Positions 15,101 to 23,794 of a DNA stretch of 64,000 bases are shown here, one piece after another. The notes beneath the pieces are model-generated. The model was not told where the DNA came from. It made no database searches and was given only the letters and a program-made list of their open reading frames with translations. The translations under genes and the position numbers were made by a program. The stretch is from Arthrobacter endolithicus (lineage in GTDB: Bacteria; Actinomycetota; Actinomycetes; Actinomycetales; Micrococcaceae), in contig NZ_JAPNLH010000005.1 in assembly GCF_026627425.1 (NCBI RefSeq), positions 1 to 64,000 of the forward strand, in the 5' to 3' direction. Positions within the stretch are counted from its first letter, which is position 1. Each line of letters starts with the position of its first letter.

Positions 15101-16588
15101 GCTGGCCAAGGCATGGGCCTCTTCGGTTTCCTTGCGGGTCACCAGCCGGGCCCCGTGCCACGCACTGGTAGTGGCGGATTTACTGAAACTGCCCAGTTCC
15201 GCGGCGCGGCGCAGCCGTCCGGCCAGTTCGTCACGGTCCGCGATGTTGTCCAGGACGCTGCGCTTGAGCCGGACGGTGGTGGACGGCGCCGGATGGATCG
15301 AGGTCAGCTCAGCCAGTGACTGCATTGCCTGATAAGGGGAACAACCCCAGCGTTGGCGCACATTGTGCAGGGAGGCTACGTGGTCCATCAGGTGGTGGCG
15401 GTGCTCGGTCAGCGTCCGGTGCAGATCGGTCAACTTCGGCTCTGCGGCCTTTTCATTGCGCACAATCGCCCGGACCAGCGCGGATTTGAGGTGTTGCGGA
15501 CCGGTTTGCGCACTGAGCTGCAGCAGCAGATCCGCCAGACCCAGATCCGAGAACCGCTGCGCCAGTTCGTTCAGCGTGCCGCGGCGCTCCCCGATCACCA
15601 GCACGCTCTTGCCGTCAAAAACCAAAGCAGCTATGGCGTTAATGGCGGTCTGCGTCTGGCCGGTCCCCGGTGGGGCTGAGACGACCAGTGAATCACCAGC
15701 GCGGATCATATCGAGCACCTGCTGCTGGCGGGTATCGGCGTCGAGCACCAGCAGCTCGTCGTGCGGTTCGCGTGCGTCCAAGGCCGTGAATCTACCCGAT
15801 TCGCCCCGATCGTCCGCCTCATGCAGGGCGGAACGGACCGCGTCAGCGCCCTCATCACGGCTTGCGGAGCTCAGCGCGTCGACAAAGGGGTTCCCCGCGA
15901 GCAGCGCAGCGTCGTGCAGGTTTTCGGCGAGGTCGGCAAAGGTGGAGACCAGCAGGTGATGCTCGACGACGGCGCCCTTGATCGGCTGCACCAGGGCACG
16001 CAAGCGCTCCAAGACGGGAGCCGGATTAAAGCGCGCCGTGCTGTAGGCCAGCCTGGCCAAGGACTGCGGATCAAGCTCGATGCCGTGAACGTGGCGCAGG
16101 CTGCGCACCAGAGCAGGATTCAGTCGTGCCTGCTCCGTGAGTTGGAGTTCATAGTCGTCCTGCCCCGGCCGGGCGGTCATGACAATCGCGGTCAGCAGCA
16201 CCGGGGCGCAGACGTGGTGTGGTTCCACGGTGCTGCCCCCCGCGCCGTCGTTTCGTGTCGCGTTAGTCCAGCTGGCCGTCCCGGCCGCCAGATAGCCCAC
16301 ATCGATGCCGCGGTCAGAGCCCAGCTCAAAAATTTTCGCCCGCAGCGTTCCCGCAGTGCGGACGGCCACGGCGTACTGGCCAGCATCACGGACCAAGGTG
16401 GAAAGCCTGGTGCGCCGGCCTGTCAGCAGCTGCGCCAGGCCGGAGGGATGGGCATGCGTCAGGTCAATGCAGCCCTCGGGAGCCTTAGTGAAGCCCAGCA
16501 GCGTGTCGGGGCCGGAGTAGGAGCCCAGCCCGGCAAGCCATGTCCGGAGCTCGTTGGAGGTCTCGCCCTGGCTGACTTTTTCCGACAC
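12161..16588 (-). CDS. DUF4011-like / SF1 helicase-like / PD-(D/E)XK (MTES_1575) protein
   Basis: A protein of about 1475 residues. The N-terminal part resembles DUF4011 (HPSGLAQLLTGRRTRLSTL). An SF1 helicase-like core follows: a Walker A position near residue 300 reading APPGTGQTQTA (Gln for the essential Lys), a Walker B position near 840 reading VVILDAES (usual family DEAS), AFGDEQTAAP, VSYRAVDEEL and a C-terminal RecA part SKFALAMTRAREHLQ. A nuclease-like domain (VAVESDGTAKY, LLERLGWRYMPLW) lies near 1190, then about 200 low-complexity residues and DWLKDQRPPHWG. GTG 16588 was preferred over ATG 16729 because GAAGAAGG sits five bases upstream and the earlier part is repetitive. Function unknown; possibly nucleic-acid surveillance or defence. 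Confidence 0.8.
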   Translation of the reverse strand: MSEKVSQGETSNELRTWLAGLGSYSGPDTLLGFTKAPEGCIDLTHAHPSGLAQLLTGRRTRLSTLVRDAGQYAVAVRTAGTLRAKIFELGSDRGIDVGYLAAGTASWTNATRNDGAGGSTVEPHHVCAPVLLTAIVMTARPGQDDYELQLTEQARLNPALVRSLRHVHGIELDPQSLARLAYSTARFNPAPVLERLRALVQPIKGAVVEHHLLVSTFADLAENLHDAALLAGNPFVDALSSASRDEGADAVRSALHEADDRGESGRFTALDAREPHDELLVLDADTRQQQVLDMIRAGDSLVVSAPPGTGQTQTAINAIAALVFDGKSVLVIGERRGTLNELAQRFSDLGLADLLLQLSAQTGPQHLKSALVRAIVRNEKAAEPKLTDLHRTLTEHRHHLMDHVASLHNVRQRWGCSPYQAMQSLAELTSIHPAPSTTVRLKRSVLDNIADRDELAGRLRRAAELGSFSKSATTSAWHGARLVTRKETEEAHALASGLLTQLPEFARKMNEMAEFSQIREGHSFVEWGEQLELLVAVRESLDKFTPDIFDRPVTDLISATASSGWRRERSLEMPAMQRSRLRRVAKEYVRPGVHISDLHTSLVLVQEQRSVWADYATTERHPAVPSGLAELRATHTGLGGLLHQLGLAVERTAAGGGLESTGIDELIVRLQALVDDKETLQTLPERTLLLESMREHGLGELLDDLTDREVAPAETRTELELAWWQSALEAMISGDDYLAMSDGENLRRLESEFRLADQAHVDSGSPRLRWRLAQKWNSTVSGRNRQGELLRNLLKDGRVTLEGLAKQTPDLLANLLPVWATSPLMLPAVVPAGQRFDAVVILDAESTSLQAALPSIARARQVIAFGDEQTAAPRAFSVAVEKVARGEEESQRPESIFGALAKVLPGRRLSVSYRAVDEELVLQLSKDFYDDQLERMPDGRTVTGLDRSLVVDYLPDGTGLPGTGIDGVESVVAEVNRVVDLVFEHARVRPRSSLAVVTASERHAIRVAQAIRMQMPNHPLLTEFFASSPESFRVVTVNRAAGLVRDHVIFSLGYGRTPHGRALHNFGPLSASDGRSKFALAMTRAREHLQIITCFRPEDLDEARLSYGARDFYELLDRELAGNSRLGTTASRAAASEQSLGEDPLVADLAERLRARGARVWHHYDGVLDMVAASDPLQNLGKQDDEIPTPVAVESDGTAKYQGMSVRERSRLRPQLLERLGWRYMPLWTIEVFTDPSLCADRIGGYLGLSPALNEGELSSLLGPATAARPLSGGPRPDESRTGAAEVDQQGAQAKGTEATAVSLDLAASDAVSSEGGFSEARSSEMETQQESEGTVWAGEVEGSAGRPSAVAEGNDPAQASMAAGADGNADVVNPETGGQAGTDTRTATGTPAEIETGPGMGATAGLETGPALADDVGSTTAPAARADATELTLPEDAEPLLATVAAKDDPRAWGDKTDEGYDDWLKDQRPPHWG

Positions 16589-16609
16589 TAGTGCCTTCTT
16601 CTCTCTATT

Positions 16610-16705
16610 GGATCGCGCAGGGCTCGACCTCGCAGGGCTGGACCGCTCAGGGCTGGATCCATCGGTGTTTGATCTATCGGCGTTTGATCTATCGGCGTTA
16701 GAGCG
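16610..16705. repeat. 15-bp tandem repeats in the leader of the helicase-like gene
   Basis: On the plus strand, units such as AGGGCTGGACCGCTC, AGGGCTGGATCCATC, GGTGTTTGATCTATC and GGCGTTTGATCTATC follow one another for about six units. If translated from ATG 16729 they give a 5-residue repeat (RSNAD, RSNAD, RSNTD, GSSPE, RSSPA). The 15-bp period keeps the frame open, which explains why a longer reading frame exists there; the ribosome site argues that translation starts after them. Confidence 0.75.
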
Positions 16706-16786
16706 TGACGATCTGGACCATACGGGCATCTTTTGAGGCTATCCCTTGTTGTGCAGAAATCGCGGCAACGGCACACTGATCCGGCG

Positions 16787-18376
16787 CTATTCCCACTCGA
16801 TGGTTCCCGGCGGCTTGCTGGTGACGTCGAGCACGACGCGGTTAACGCCGTCGACCTCGTTCGTGATCCGGTTGGAGATGCGGGCCAGCAGGTCATACGG
16901 CAGTCTGGACCAGTCTGCCGTCATCGCATCTTCGCTGGAGACGGGCCGGAGCACAATAGGGTGTCCGTAGGTTCGGCCGTCGCCCTGTACCCCGACGCTG
17001 CGGACGTCCGCCAGCAGCACCACGGGCATCTGCCATACTTCATTGTCCAGCCCCGCCGCAGTCAGCTCGGCGCGGGCGATGGCATCGGCCTTTCGCAACA
17101 ACGCCAGTCTCTCGCGGGTGACGTCGCCGACAATCCGGATCCCCAGGCCGGGGCCGGGGAAGGGCTGGCGTCCCACGATCTCGGCCGGCAGGCCCAGTTG
17201 GGCGCCCACGGCGCGGACCTCGTCCTTGAACAGCGCACGCAGCGGCTCCACGAGCTCAAACTGCAGGTCTTCGGGGAGCCCGCCGACGTTGTGATGACTC
17301 TTAATGTTGGCTGCTCCCTCGCCTCCCCCGGACTCGACGACGTCCGGATAAAGGGTCCCCTGCACCAGGAACTTGATCGCTTCGCCGTCGGAACCGGCCT
17401 CGCTGATCAAGGCGCGCTCGGCTTCTTCAAAGGCGCGGATAAATTCGCGGCCGATGATCTTGCGCTTGGTTTCCGGGTCGGATACGCCGGCCAGGGCATC
17501 GAGGAAACGGTCAGTCTCTTTCGCAACATAGAGTTTGACACCGGTCGCGGCGACAAAATCCCGCTCCACCTGCTCGGCTTCACCCTCGCGCAGCAGACCG
17601 TGATCAACGAAGACACAGGTCAATTGATCTCCGACGGCGCGCTGGACCAGGGCCGCCGCGACGGCCGAATCCACTCCTCCGGACAAACCACAGATCACCC
17701 GGGCGCCGCCGATCTGGTCGCGGATCCGCTGGACCTGCTCCTCAACGATGTTTCCGGTGGTCCAATTGGGCTGCAGCTTGGCGCCGTAGAACAAGAAGTT
17801 CTCCAGCACCTGCTGGCCGAAGTCAGAATGCTTGACTTCCGGGTGCCACTGCACGCCAAAGAGTGATTTTGCTTCATTGGCGAAGGCTGCCACGGGTGCG
17901 CTGTCAGTGCTGGCCAGGACCTCGAAGCCCTCAGGTGCCTGCTGGACGCTGTCACCGTGGCTCATCCAGGCGTTCTGATGGTTCGGGGTGCCGGCCAAAA
18001 TGGACCGTCCGTCCCCCACCGTCGTGATATCCGTTGCCCCGTATTCACGCAGCCCGGTCTGTGCCACGGTCCCGCCCATCGCCGCGGCCATCGCCTGGAA
18101 TCCGTAGCAGATCCCCAATACCGGAATGCCGGTTTCGAAGAGGTCAGGACTGACGGACGGAGCGCCGTCAGCGTAGACGCTGGACGGACCGCCGGAAAGG
18201 ATGATGGCCGCCGGATTCTTCGCCAGCAACTGTTCGGTGCTCAGCGTGTGCGGCACCACCTCCGAGTACACGTTGGCCTCACGGACGCGACGGGCAATTA
18301 GCTGGGCATACTGGGCGCCGTAGTCGACGACGAGGACGGGCTGCTGCGTAGTCTGGGGTTCTGCGGGGGTAGTCAC
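16787..18376 (-). CDS. guaA: GMP synthase (glutamine-hydrolysing)
   Basis: A 529-residue enzyme converting XMP to GMP with glutamine and ATP. The glutamine amidotransferase domain is first (nucleophile Cys in [10 protein letters not shown]; catalytic His/Glu in GVQWHPEV). The ATP pyrophosphatase domain follows with P-loop [12 protein letters not shown], and a dimerisation domain ends in the typical KPPGTIEWE. Full length. Together with guaB and guaB3 further on, the window holds the whole IMP-to-GMP branch. Confidence 0.98.
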   Translation of the reverse strand: MTTPAEPQTTQQPVLVVDYGAQYAQLIARRVREANVYSEVVPHTLSTEQLLAKNPAAIILSGGPSSVYADGAPSVSPDLFETGIPVLGICYGFQAMAAAMGGTVAQTGLREYGATDITTVGDGRSILAGTPNHQNAWMSHGDSVQQAPEGFEVLASTDSAPVAAFANEAKSLFGVQWHPEVKHSDFGQQVLENFLFYGAKLQPNWTTGNIVEEQVQRIRDQIGGARVICGLSGGVDSAVAAALVQRAVGDQLTCVFVDHGLLREGEAEQVERDFVAATGVKLYVAKETDRFLDALAGVSDPETKRKIIGREFIRAFEEAERALISEAGSDGEAIKFLVQGTLYPDVVESGGGEGAANIKSHHNVGGLPEDLQFELVEPLRALFKDEVRAVGAQLGLPAEIVGRQPFPGPGLGIRIVGDVTRERLALLRKADAIARAELTAAGLDNEVWQMPVVLLADVRSVGVQGDGRTYGHPIVLRPVSSEDAMTADWSRLPYDLLARISNRITNEVDGVNRVVLDVTSKPPGTIEWE

Positions 18377-18513
18377 CCATCAATCTTAACCCAACGCTGT
18401 GCCTCACCCCGCCGGGCGTGCGGACCAGCACAATTCCCGGCGTTCTGTACTCTTCATCAAAACCACCTGCGGCACCGAGGACCGAATGCCGGGTTCGGCG
18501 AAAGTGACGGCGG

Positions 18514-18990
18514 TCAGTACCGCTTGGAAGCCGTCGGGAATGCGGCCAGCTCCGCCTCGACCTGCTTATGGATCCTGCCCTCCAGGAAGAATGACAGGAA
18601 CGGAATGACGCCACCTAAGGCGATCAGGATGAACTTGCCGAACGGCCAGCGCATCAGGGACCAGAGCCTGAAGTCCGCGATGAGGTAAACCACGTACATC
18701 CAGCCGTGCACAATCAGCACGGCGGTGGAGATGTTGAAGCCGCCGATCACGCTGAAGCCGTTGTCCTGCACCGCGGCGAAGCCGAAGCCGTGGCTGGCTC
18801 CCGTTGCTGCATCGGTTCCACCGGCCATGAGCACCGAGTGGAACCCGTAGCGCACCACCAGTTCGGTGGTCAGCAGGAGCAACATCGAACCGGTGAGGTA
18901 GGCCAACGCTTTATACAGCCCGAGGGCGGACCGGATCTGCGCGGCTGTCCCGCCGAAACGGCGTTTGGGTGCCTTGGATGGAGCGCTCAC
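18514..18990 (-). CDS. DUF3817 integral membrane protein
   Basis: A 158-residue membrane protein with about four hydrophobic segments (residues 30-50, 75-100, 100-115, 125-140), beginning with IRSALGLYKALAYLTGSMLLLL and containing HGWMYVVYLIADFRLW, the DUF3817 signature region. Overlaps the SURF1 gene by four bases (ATGA), so they are translationally coupled; DUF3817 commonly sits beside SURF1 or guaA in actinobacteria. No biochemical role is established to my knowledge. Confidence 0.85.
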   Translation of the reverse strand: MSAPSKAPKRRFGGTAAQIRSALGLYKALAYLTGSMLLLLTTELVVRYGFHSVLMAGGTDAATGASHGFGFAAVQDNGFSVIGGFNISTAVLIVHGWMYVVYLIADFRLWSLMRWPFGKFILIALGGVIPFLSFFLEGRIHKQVEAELAAFPTASKRY

Positions 18991-19880
18991 TGATGTACCT
19001 CACTGGATTGTTGGATGGAAGTTCCGCCTTCGTCTAAGATGCTGTTTTCCTCGCCGGCATGGTCGCCACCGTGATCCTCGCCGGCGTCGTCGTAATCGTC
19101 GTCGTCCTCGGGCTCCAGCGTGCGACGGTAGGCATCCGAGACCAGCCGCCACCACAGGAACACCGCGAAACCAGCGAAAACGACCCACTCGACGGCGTAG
19201 AAAATGTTGAGCCAATTAATCGGCGAGGCATCCGGCTGGGCGGTCACGGTGATGGCCTTGAGATCACCGGCCACTGCCTGCGCCCCCACTTCGTGTCCGG
19301 CCGCAAGCTCGCTATTGGAAATGACGAAGCCCGGGTAGCTGCTGACCTGCCAGACATTGATGAGTTGCGCGGTGGACAGGGCAGCCACCTGCCCGGCGGG
19401 GACGTTGGCCTTAGGGTCCGGCGCTTCGGACGGGATGAGCCGCCCGGCCAAAATGATAGGGCCCGACGGCGGCGTCTTGGCTTCTCCGGGAGCCTTGAGC
19501 CAGCCGCGGGCCACCGGAATCACGGTTTCGGCCGACGCACCGGCACCCTTGAGGACCGGGGCGCCGTCAACGATGAACGCGGTCACGACCCAGTAGCCGG
19601 TAGTGCCGTCCTGCAGCCGGTTTTGCACCACGACCTGCCGTGACGCATCAAAGTGACCTTGCGCCGTGACCAGCTGGTCGGCGGCGGCGGCATGCATCGG
19701 CACGCCCGGCTCCAGCACGGACAGCAGGGGCTTGGTGCTTTCAAGCACGACCGGCGGAGCGTCGGTGCGCTCGGTGGAACGGGAAAACTGCCACTGACTA
19801 AGCAGAACAAAAACCCCGGATACGGCGAGCGCGAGGATGAGCGCGGCGATCCAGCGGGGTTTCAGGGCGGTTTTCAACAC
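18987..19880 (-). CDS. SURF1-family protein (cytochrome c oxidase assembly)
   Basis: A 297-residue protein with the SURF1 topology: one transmembrane helix at 12-30, a large extracytoplasmic domain (GHFDASRQVVVQNRL, VVTAFIVDGAPVLK, VARGWLK) and a second helix at about 218-238 (NWLNIFYAVEWVVFAGF). It ends in an acidic cytoplasmic tail. SURF1 helps heme a insertion into cytochrome aa3 oxidase. The oxidase genes are not in this window. First gene of a SURF1-DUF3817 unit upstream of guaA. Confidence 0.9.
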   Translation of the reverse strand: MLKTALKPRWIAALILALAVSGVFVLLSQWQFSRSTERTDAPPVVLESTKPLLSVLEPGVPMHAAAADQLVTAQGHFDASRQVVVQNRLQDGTTGYWVVTAFIVDGAPVLKGAGASAETVIPVARGWLKAPGEAKTPPSGPIILAGRLIPSEAPDPKANVPAGQVAALSTAQLINVWQVSSYPGFVISNSELAAGHEVGAQAVAGDLKAITVTAQPDASPINWLNIFYAVEWVVFAGFAVFLWWRLVSDAYRRTLEPEDDDDYDDAGEDHGGDHAGEENSILDEGGTSIQQSSEVHQ

Positions 19881-19971
19881 CCCTTAAAGGTACTTCTTCC
19901 GCCTGTAGAAGTCCCAATGCCCGCCCCTGCACGCCACGGGCGGCCAAGGAGCCTGCGCGGACTGCAATCGG

Positions 19972-20001
19972 ATCAATCTGCGCAACATCAATTTGCGCAA
20001 C
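19972..20001. repeat. 15-bp tandem duplication in the SURF1/ABC exporter divergent gap
   Basis: ATCAATCTGCGCAAC (19972-19986) is followed directly by ATCAATTTGCGCAAC (19987-20001), one mismatch. The second unit contains the palindrome TTGCGCAA. Only these sites stand out in the 314 bases between the divergent SURF1 and ABC exporter starts; a paired operator is possible. Confidence 0.6.
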
Positions 20002-20194
20002 GTTGACCGCTCAATGCGCGCGGGATGGATGATGCGCGCTCTAAGGTCCGGACGCTGCGCAGATCGTAAAGTTCCCCGGGAATTCTTGGGATACGCTCGG
20101 CCCGGTCTGCCGAAGAGGTGAGTAAGGTCACGATTTGATCACGAAATTTACGGTCCCCGTGCCCGGCGTGAAACCCGGCCTAGGCTGGATCTTT

Positions 20195-21910
20195 GTGCGT
20201 ACATTCCCTTACCCCGTGTCGACTGGCCCGGATGTGCGCTCTCCGCTTCGTTACTTGTGGTGGCTGGCCCGCCAGCAAGGGGCCTCGCTGGCGGCCGGAA
20301 TGGTCTTCGGCTCCGTCTGGATGCTCAGCCAGGCGCTGGTTCCCCTGGTTTTGGGCAAGGCCTTGGACCAGGGCATTCTCGGTCGGGACTTTGCTGCGCT
20401 CCTGGCCTGGACGGGAGTGCTGCTGCTGCTGGCCGTGGTCCAGTCCGTCTTCGCCGTCCTCCGGCACCGGATCTCGGTCAGCAACTGGCTGCAGGCGGCG
20501 TTCCGGTCCATCCAATTGGTGGGCCACAAGATCACCTACAGCGGGGATGCCCTGCCGCGGAAATTCTCCACCGGAGAGGTGGTCTCCACCGCCGCCTCGG
20601 ACGCCACCCGGATCGGGCAGATCTACGACACCTTCGCAAGGCTCACCGGATCGGCTTTGTCCTACGTCGTGGTCACCGTCCTCGTGGCACAGGTGTCCTT
20701 GACCCTGGGGATCACCGTGCTGGTGGGAGTGCCGGCATGCTGCGCCATGCTGCTGTTCATCATCCGACCGCTGCAGAGCCGGCAGCGGGCACAGCGTGAG
20801 GAGTCCGGCAAAATGACCGCCGTGGGTGCGGACACCGTGGCGGGGCTGCGCGTACTGCGCGGGATCGGCGGGGAACACATCTTCGTGGGCCGCTACAAGA
20901 AACGGTCGCAGGCAACCCGGCAGACCGGCAACGATGTGGCCCGCTCGCTGGCCACCCTGGAAGCCACCCAGTTGCTGGTCACCGGCGGTTTTGCCGTGCT
21001 CTTCACTTGGCTGGGTGCCTCGCTGGCCGTCACGGGCCAGATCTCACCGGGGCAATTGGTCTCGTTGTATGGTTTCGCCGTTTTCCTGGTGACGCCGGTC
21101 CGTTCCGTGGCGCAGGCCGTTTCCTCCGCCATCCGCGCCGTGGTCGGCGCACGCAAGATCATCAACGTTCTGGGCACCGAATCGGCGGTGCGGACGCCGG
21201 CGGATCCGGAGCCCGCACCGCAGGCGGCCGCCTCCTTCTACGACACCGCGTCATCGGTGGAGATTGCACCATGCCGGCTGACCGCCGTCGTCTCCGGGAA
21301 TCCGGCCGATTCCGCGGCCCTGGCCGAGCGATTGGGCCGCTTCGATGATGATGCCCTCAGTACGACGCCTGTGCTGTGGGGTCAGACGGCGCTGCACCGC
21401 GTGGCGCTGGGACAGGTGCGCCGGCGGATCGTCTTCAGTGAGGCGGATCCGCAGTTGTTTACCGGCACCTTACGCGAGGGGCTGGATCCGCAGCAGACGC
21501 ACGACGACGACGACGTGCTGGCCGCGCTCGAAGCCGCCAGTGCGCTGGACATCCTGGCGGGTGTGGAGGAAGGACTGGACTACAAGGTCACCGAACGTGG
21601 ACGGTCCTTTTCCGGCGGCCAGCGCCAGCGTCTGGCGCTGGCCCGGGCGCTCTTGACCGAGGCGGAGACGCTGCTCCTGGTGGAGCCCACGAGCGCCGTC
21701 GACGCCCATACCGAGGCGCGGATCGCCGCCCGGCTGGCGGCGGCCCGCGGCGACGGACGCACCACCGTCGTGGTGACGGCCAGCCCGCTGATGCTCGGCG
21801 CCATGGACCACGTGGTGTTCCTGCACGACGGAATCTTAGCGGCGGCGGGCACGCACCGCGAACTGCTGGAAAACTCCGACTACCGGGACGTGGTGATCCG
21901 CGGTGAGTGA
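20195..21910 (+). CDS. ABC exporter half-transporter with degenerate ATP site (subunit 1)
   Basis: A half-transporter of about 571 residues: six-helix ABC exporter membrane domain (YLWWLARQQ onward), then a nucleotide-binding domain. The Walker A loop is missing (the position reads LTAVVSGNPADSAALAERL), the Walker B Asp-Glu is LLLVEPTSAVD, and the H-loop His is absent (VVVTASPLML), but the signature RSFSGGQRQRLALARALL is intact. It therefore probably contributes only its signature motif to ATP hydrolysis. GTG 20195 was chosen because the typical VRTFPYP start follows; TTG 20135 is an alternative. Overlaps subunit 2 by eight bases. Confidence 0.9.
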   Translation: MRTFPYPVSTGPDVRSPLRYLWWLARQQGASLAAGMVFGSVWMLSQALVPLVLGKALDQGILGRDFAALLAWTGVLLLLAVVQSVFAVLRHRISVSNWLQAAFRSIQLVGHKITYSGDALPRKFSTGEVVSTAASDATRIGQIYDTFARLTGSALSYVVVTVLVAQVSLTLGITVLVGVPACCAMLLFIIRPLQSRQRAQREESGKMTAVGADTVAGLRVLRGIGGEHIFVGRYKKRSQATRQTGNDVARSLATLEATQLLVTGGFAVLFTWLGASLAVTGQISPGQLVSLYGFAVFLVTPVRSVAQAVSSAIRAVVGARKIINVLGTESAVRTPADPEPAPQAAASFYDTASSVEIAPCRLTAVVSGNPADSAALAERLGRFDDDALSTTPVLWGQTALHRVALGQVRRRIVFSEADPQLFTGTLREGLDPQQTHDDDDVLAALEAASALDILAGVEEGLDYKVTERGRSFSGGQRQRLALARALLTEAETLLLVEPTSAVDAHTEARIAARLAAARGDGRTTVVVTASPLMLGAMDHVVFLHDGILAAAGTHRELLENSDYRDVVIRGE

Positions 21911-23741
21911 CACCGAGGCCGAACAACTCAATATCTCCACCTCCCCGGACTCGCCCGGAGCTGCAGCTGAAACCCGCACCGGAGCCGGCCCTGACGCGGT
22001 GCAGAACGGCCAGCTCCCGGTGTCCGATTCTCCGCAGGTCCGGGCGGAAACGCGGCGGCTGCTTTCGATGCACCGCGCTGCACTGATCAAGGTGGTGGCG
22101 CTGTTCGTGCTGGCCGCCGTCGCCGGCCTGGCGGGCCCCGTCTTGCTGAAACTGATTGTCGACGGCGTTGCCGCGGGGACCACTGTTGGCTATGTCAGCA
22201 GGCTCAGCCTGGTGATGGCCGGATTTGTGCTGCTGCAGGCCCTCCTGCAGCGGTTTGCGATGACAGCGTCCATGATCGCCGGGGAAAGGGTCTTCGCGCA
22301 GCTGCGCGAGGAGTTCATGGACCAGGTGACGGCCCTTCCGCTGTCCACGGTGGAAAAGGCCGGCACCGGGGACCTCGTTTCGCGCACCACTAATGATGTG
22401 GAGGCGGTCTCCTTCGCCGTCCGGTTTGCGGTTCCGCAAATCCTGGTTTCCGCCATTACCGTGGCGCTGACGGTGGCGGCCGCCGTCGCGGTCTCCCCTG
22501 TCACGGCGATTGCGCTGCTGGCGGGCGCTCCGCTGATGATTCCGGTAACGCGCTGGTACCTCAAGCGCTCGGCCGCCGGGTACCTGACGGAACGGGAAAG
22601 CTATTCCGTGGTCAATGGCTCCATCACGGAGACCATTGAGGGTGCCCGCACGGTGGATGCACTGAGCCTGGGCGCACTGCGCCGGCGGTCCATTGACAAT
22701 GCACTGCTGGGCAGTTTCCGGGCCGAACGCTATACGCTCTCGCTGCGCAGTGTCCTGTTTCCCGCCACGGAATTCGCCTTTTACCTCCCCGTGGCGGTGG
22801 TCCTGCTGTGGGGCGGCTGGCTGGCCACCGAAGGCGAGGTGACCCCGGGCATCGTTGCCGCCGTCGCCCTGTATGCCCTCCAGCTCATCGACCCGGTCAA
22901 CACCTTGATCATGTGGCTGGACGAACTCCAGGTCGGCGCCTCGTCGCTGGCACGCATCACCGGAATCCGCAATGTTCCCGCGGACCGGACGGCTTCCGGC
23001 GTGCTTCCGAAGGGTCAGGATATCCACGTTCAGGCCGCGCGCTACGCGTACCGGCCGGGGCACGATGTGCTGCACGGCGTGGATCTGCGCCTGGTGCGCG
23101 GCGAACGACTCGCCGTGGTGGGGCCCTCGGGGGCCGGAAAGTCAACGCTTGGCCGGCTGATTGCCGGTATTCATCCGCCCACCGGCGGATCGGTGCAGGT
23201 GGGCGGCGTTCCGCTGGTCGATCTGCCGCTGGAAGAACTGCGCCGCCAGGTGGCTCTGGTCACCCAGGAGCACCACGTCTTTGTGGGCAGCGTGGCGGAC
23301 AATGTGCGGCTGGGCAAAGCGGACGCCGACGGCACCGAGATTGAACGGGCGCTGGACGACGTCGGCGCGCTGAGTTGGGCGCGCGACCTCCCGGAGGGGC
23401 TGGAGACAGAGGTCGGATCCGGGGCGTATTCGCTGTCGCCTGCCCAGGCGCAGGAGCTCGCACTGGCCCGGCTGATTCTGGCCGACCCCCAAACCTTGGT
23501 GCTGGATGAGGCCACCTCGCTGATCGATCCGCAGGCGGCCCGGGACCTGGAACGATCGCTCAGCGCCGTCCTGAAGGGGCGCACAGTGGTGGCCATTGCG
23601 CATCGTCTGCACACTGCCCATGACGCGGACCGGGTGGCTGTGGTGGAGGGCGGCAGGATCATAGAACTAGGGCCGCATGAGGAACTGCTGGCGCTGGACG
23701 GATCCTACGCGTCGCTGTGGAATTCCTGGCACACGCAATAG
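21903..23741 (+). CDS. ABC exporter half-transporter with catalytic Walker motifs (subunit 2)
   Basis: A 612-residue partner of the preceding gene. After a 45-residue disordered N-terminus comes a six-helix membrane domain, then an NBD with Walker A GPSGAGKSTLGR, Q-loop VTQEHHVF, Walker B TLVLDEATS and H-loop AIAHRLHTA. Its signature is degenerate (YSLSPAQAQELALARL instead of LSGGQ). Combined with subunit 1, one composite ATP site is complete and the other is dead, as in asymmetric heterodimeric exporters. Cargo unknown; lipids, drugs or peptides are all possible. Confidence 0.93.
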   Translation: MSDTEAEQLNISTSPDSPGAAAETRTGAGPDAVQNGQLPVSDSPQVRAETRRLLSMHRAALIKVVALFVLAAVAGLAGPVLLKLIVDGVAAGTTVGYVSRLSLVMAGFVLLQALLQRFAMTASMIAGERVFAQLREEFMDQVTALPLSTVEKAGTGDLVSRTTNDVEAVSFAVRFAVPQILVSAITVALTVAAAVAVSPVTAIALLAGAPLMIPVTRWYLKRSAAGYLTERESYSVVNGSITETIEGARTVDALSLGALRRRSIDNALLGSFRAERYTLSLRSVLFPATEFAFYLPVAVVLLWGGWLATEGEVTPGIVAAVALYALQLIDPVNTLIMWLDELQVGASSLARITGIRNVPADRTASGVLPKGQDIHVQAARYAYRPGHDVLHGVDLRLVRGERLAVVGPSGAGKSTLGRLIAGIHPPTGGSVQVGGVPLVDLPLEELRRQVALVTQEHHVFVGSVADNVRLGKADADGTEIERALDDVGALSWARDLPEGLETEVGSGAYSLSPAQAQELALARLILADPQTLVLDEATSLIDPQAARDLERSLSAVLKGRTVVAIAHRLHTAHDADRVAVVEGGRIIELGPHEELLALDGSYASLWNSWHTQ

Positions 23742-23794
23742 GAGAAGGCCGGGCCGCGGAGCGCAAGTGCTCAGGGGCGCAGTGCCGCTGGTGA

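Noticed and set aside
12161-16729. Start of the helicase-like gene at ATG 16729
   Set aside because: No ribosome site there, and the extra 47 residues are tandem repeats; GTG 16588 has a strong site.
16733-17866. 377-residue plus-strand frame opposite guaA, and similar long frames at 24995-26101, 37955-39151 and 54286-55263
   Set aside because: All are antisense to well-supported genes and have the codon bias of shadows.
21588-23075. 495-residue minus-strand frame opposite the ABC exporter
   Set aside because: Antisense to a clearly conserved ABC gene; no recognisable motif or ribosome site.
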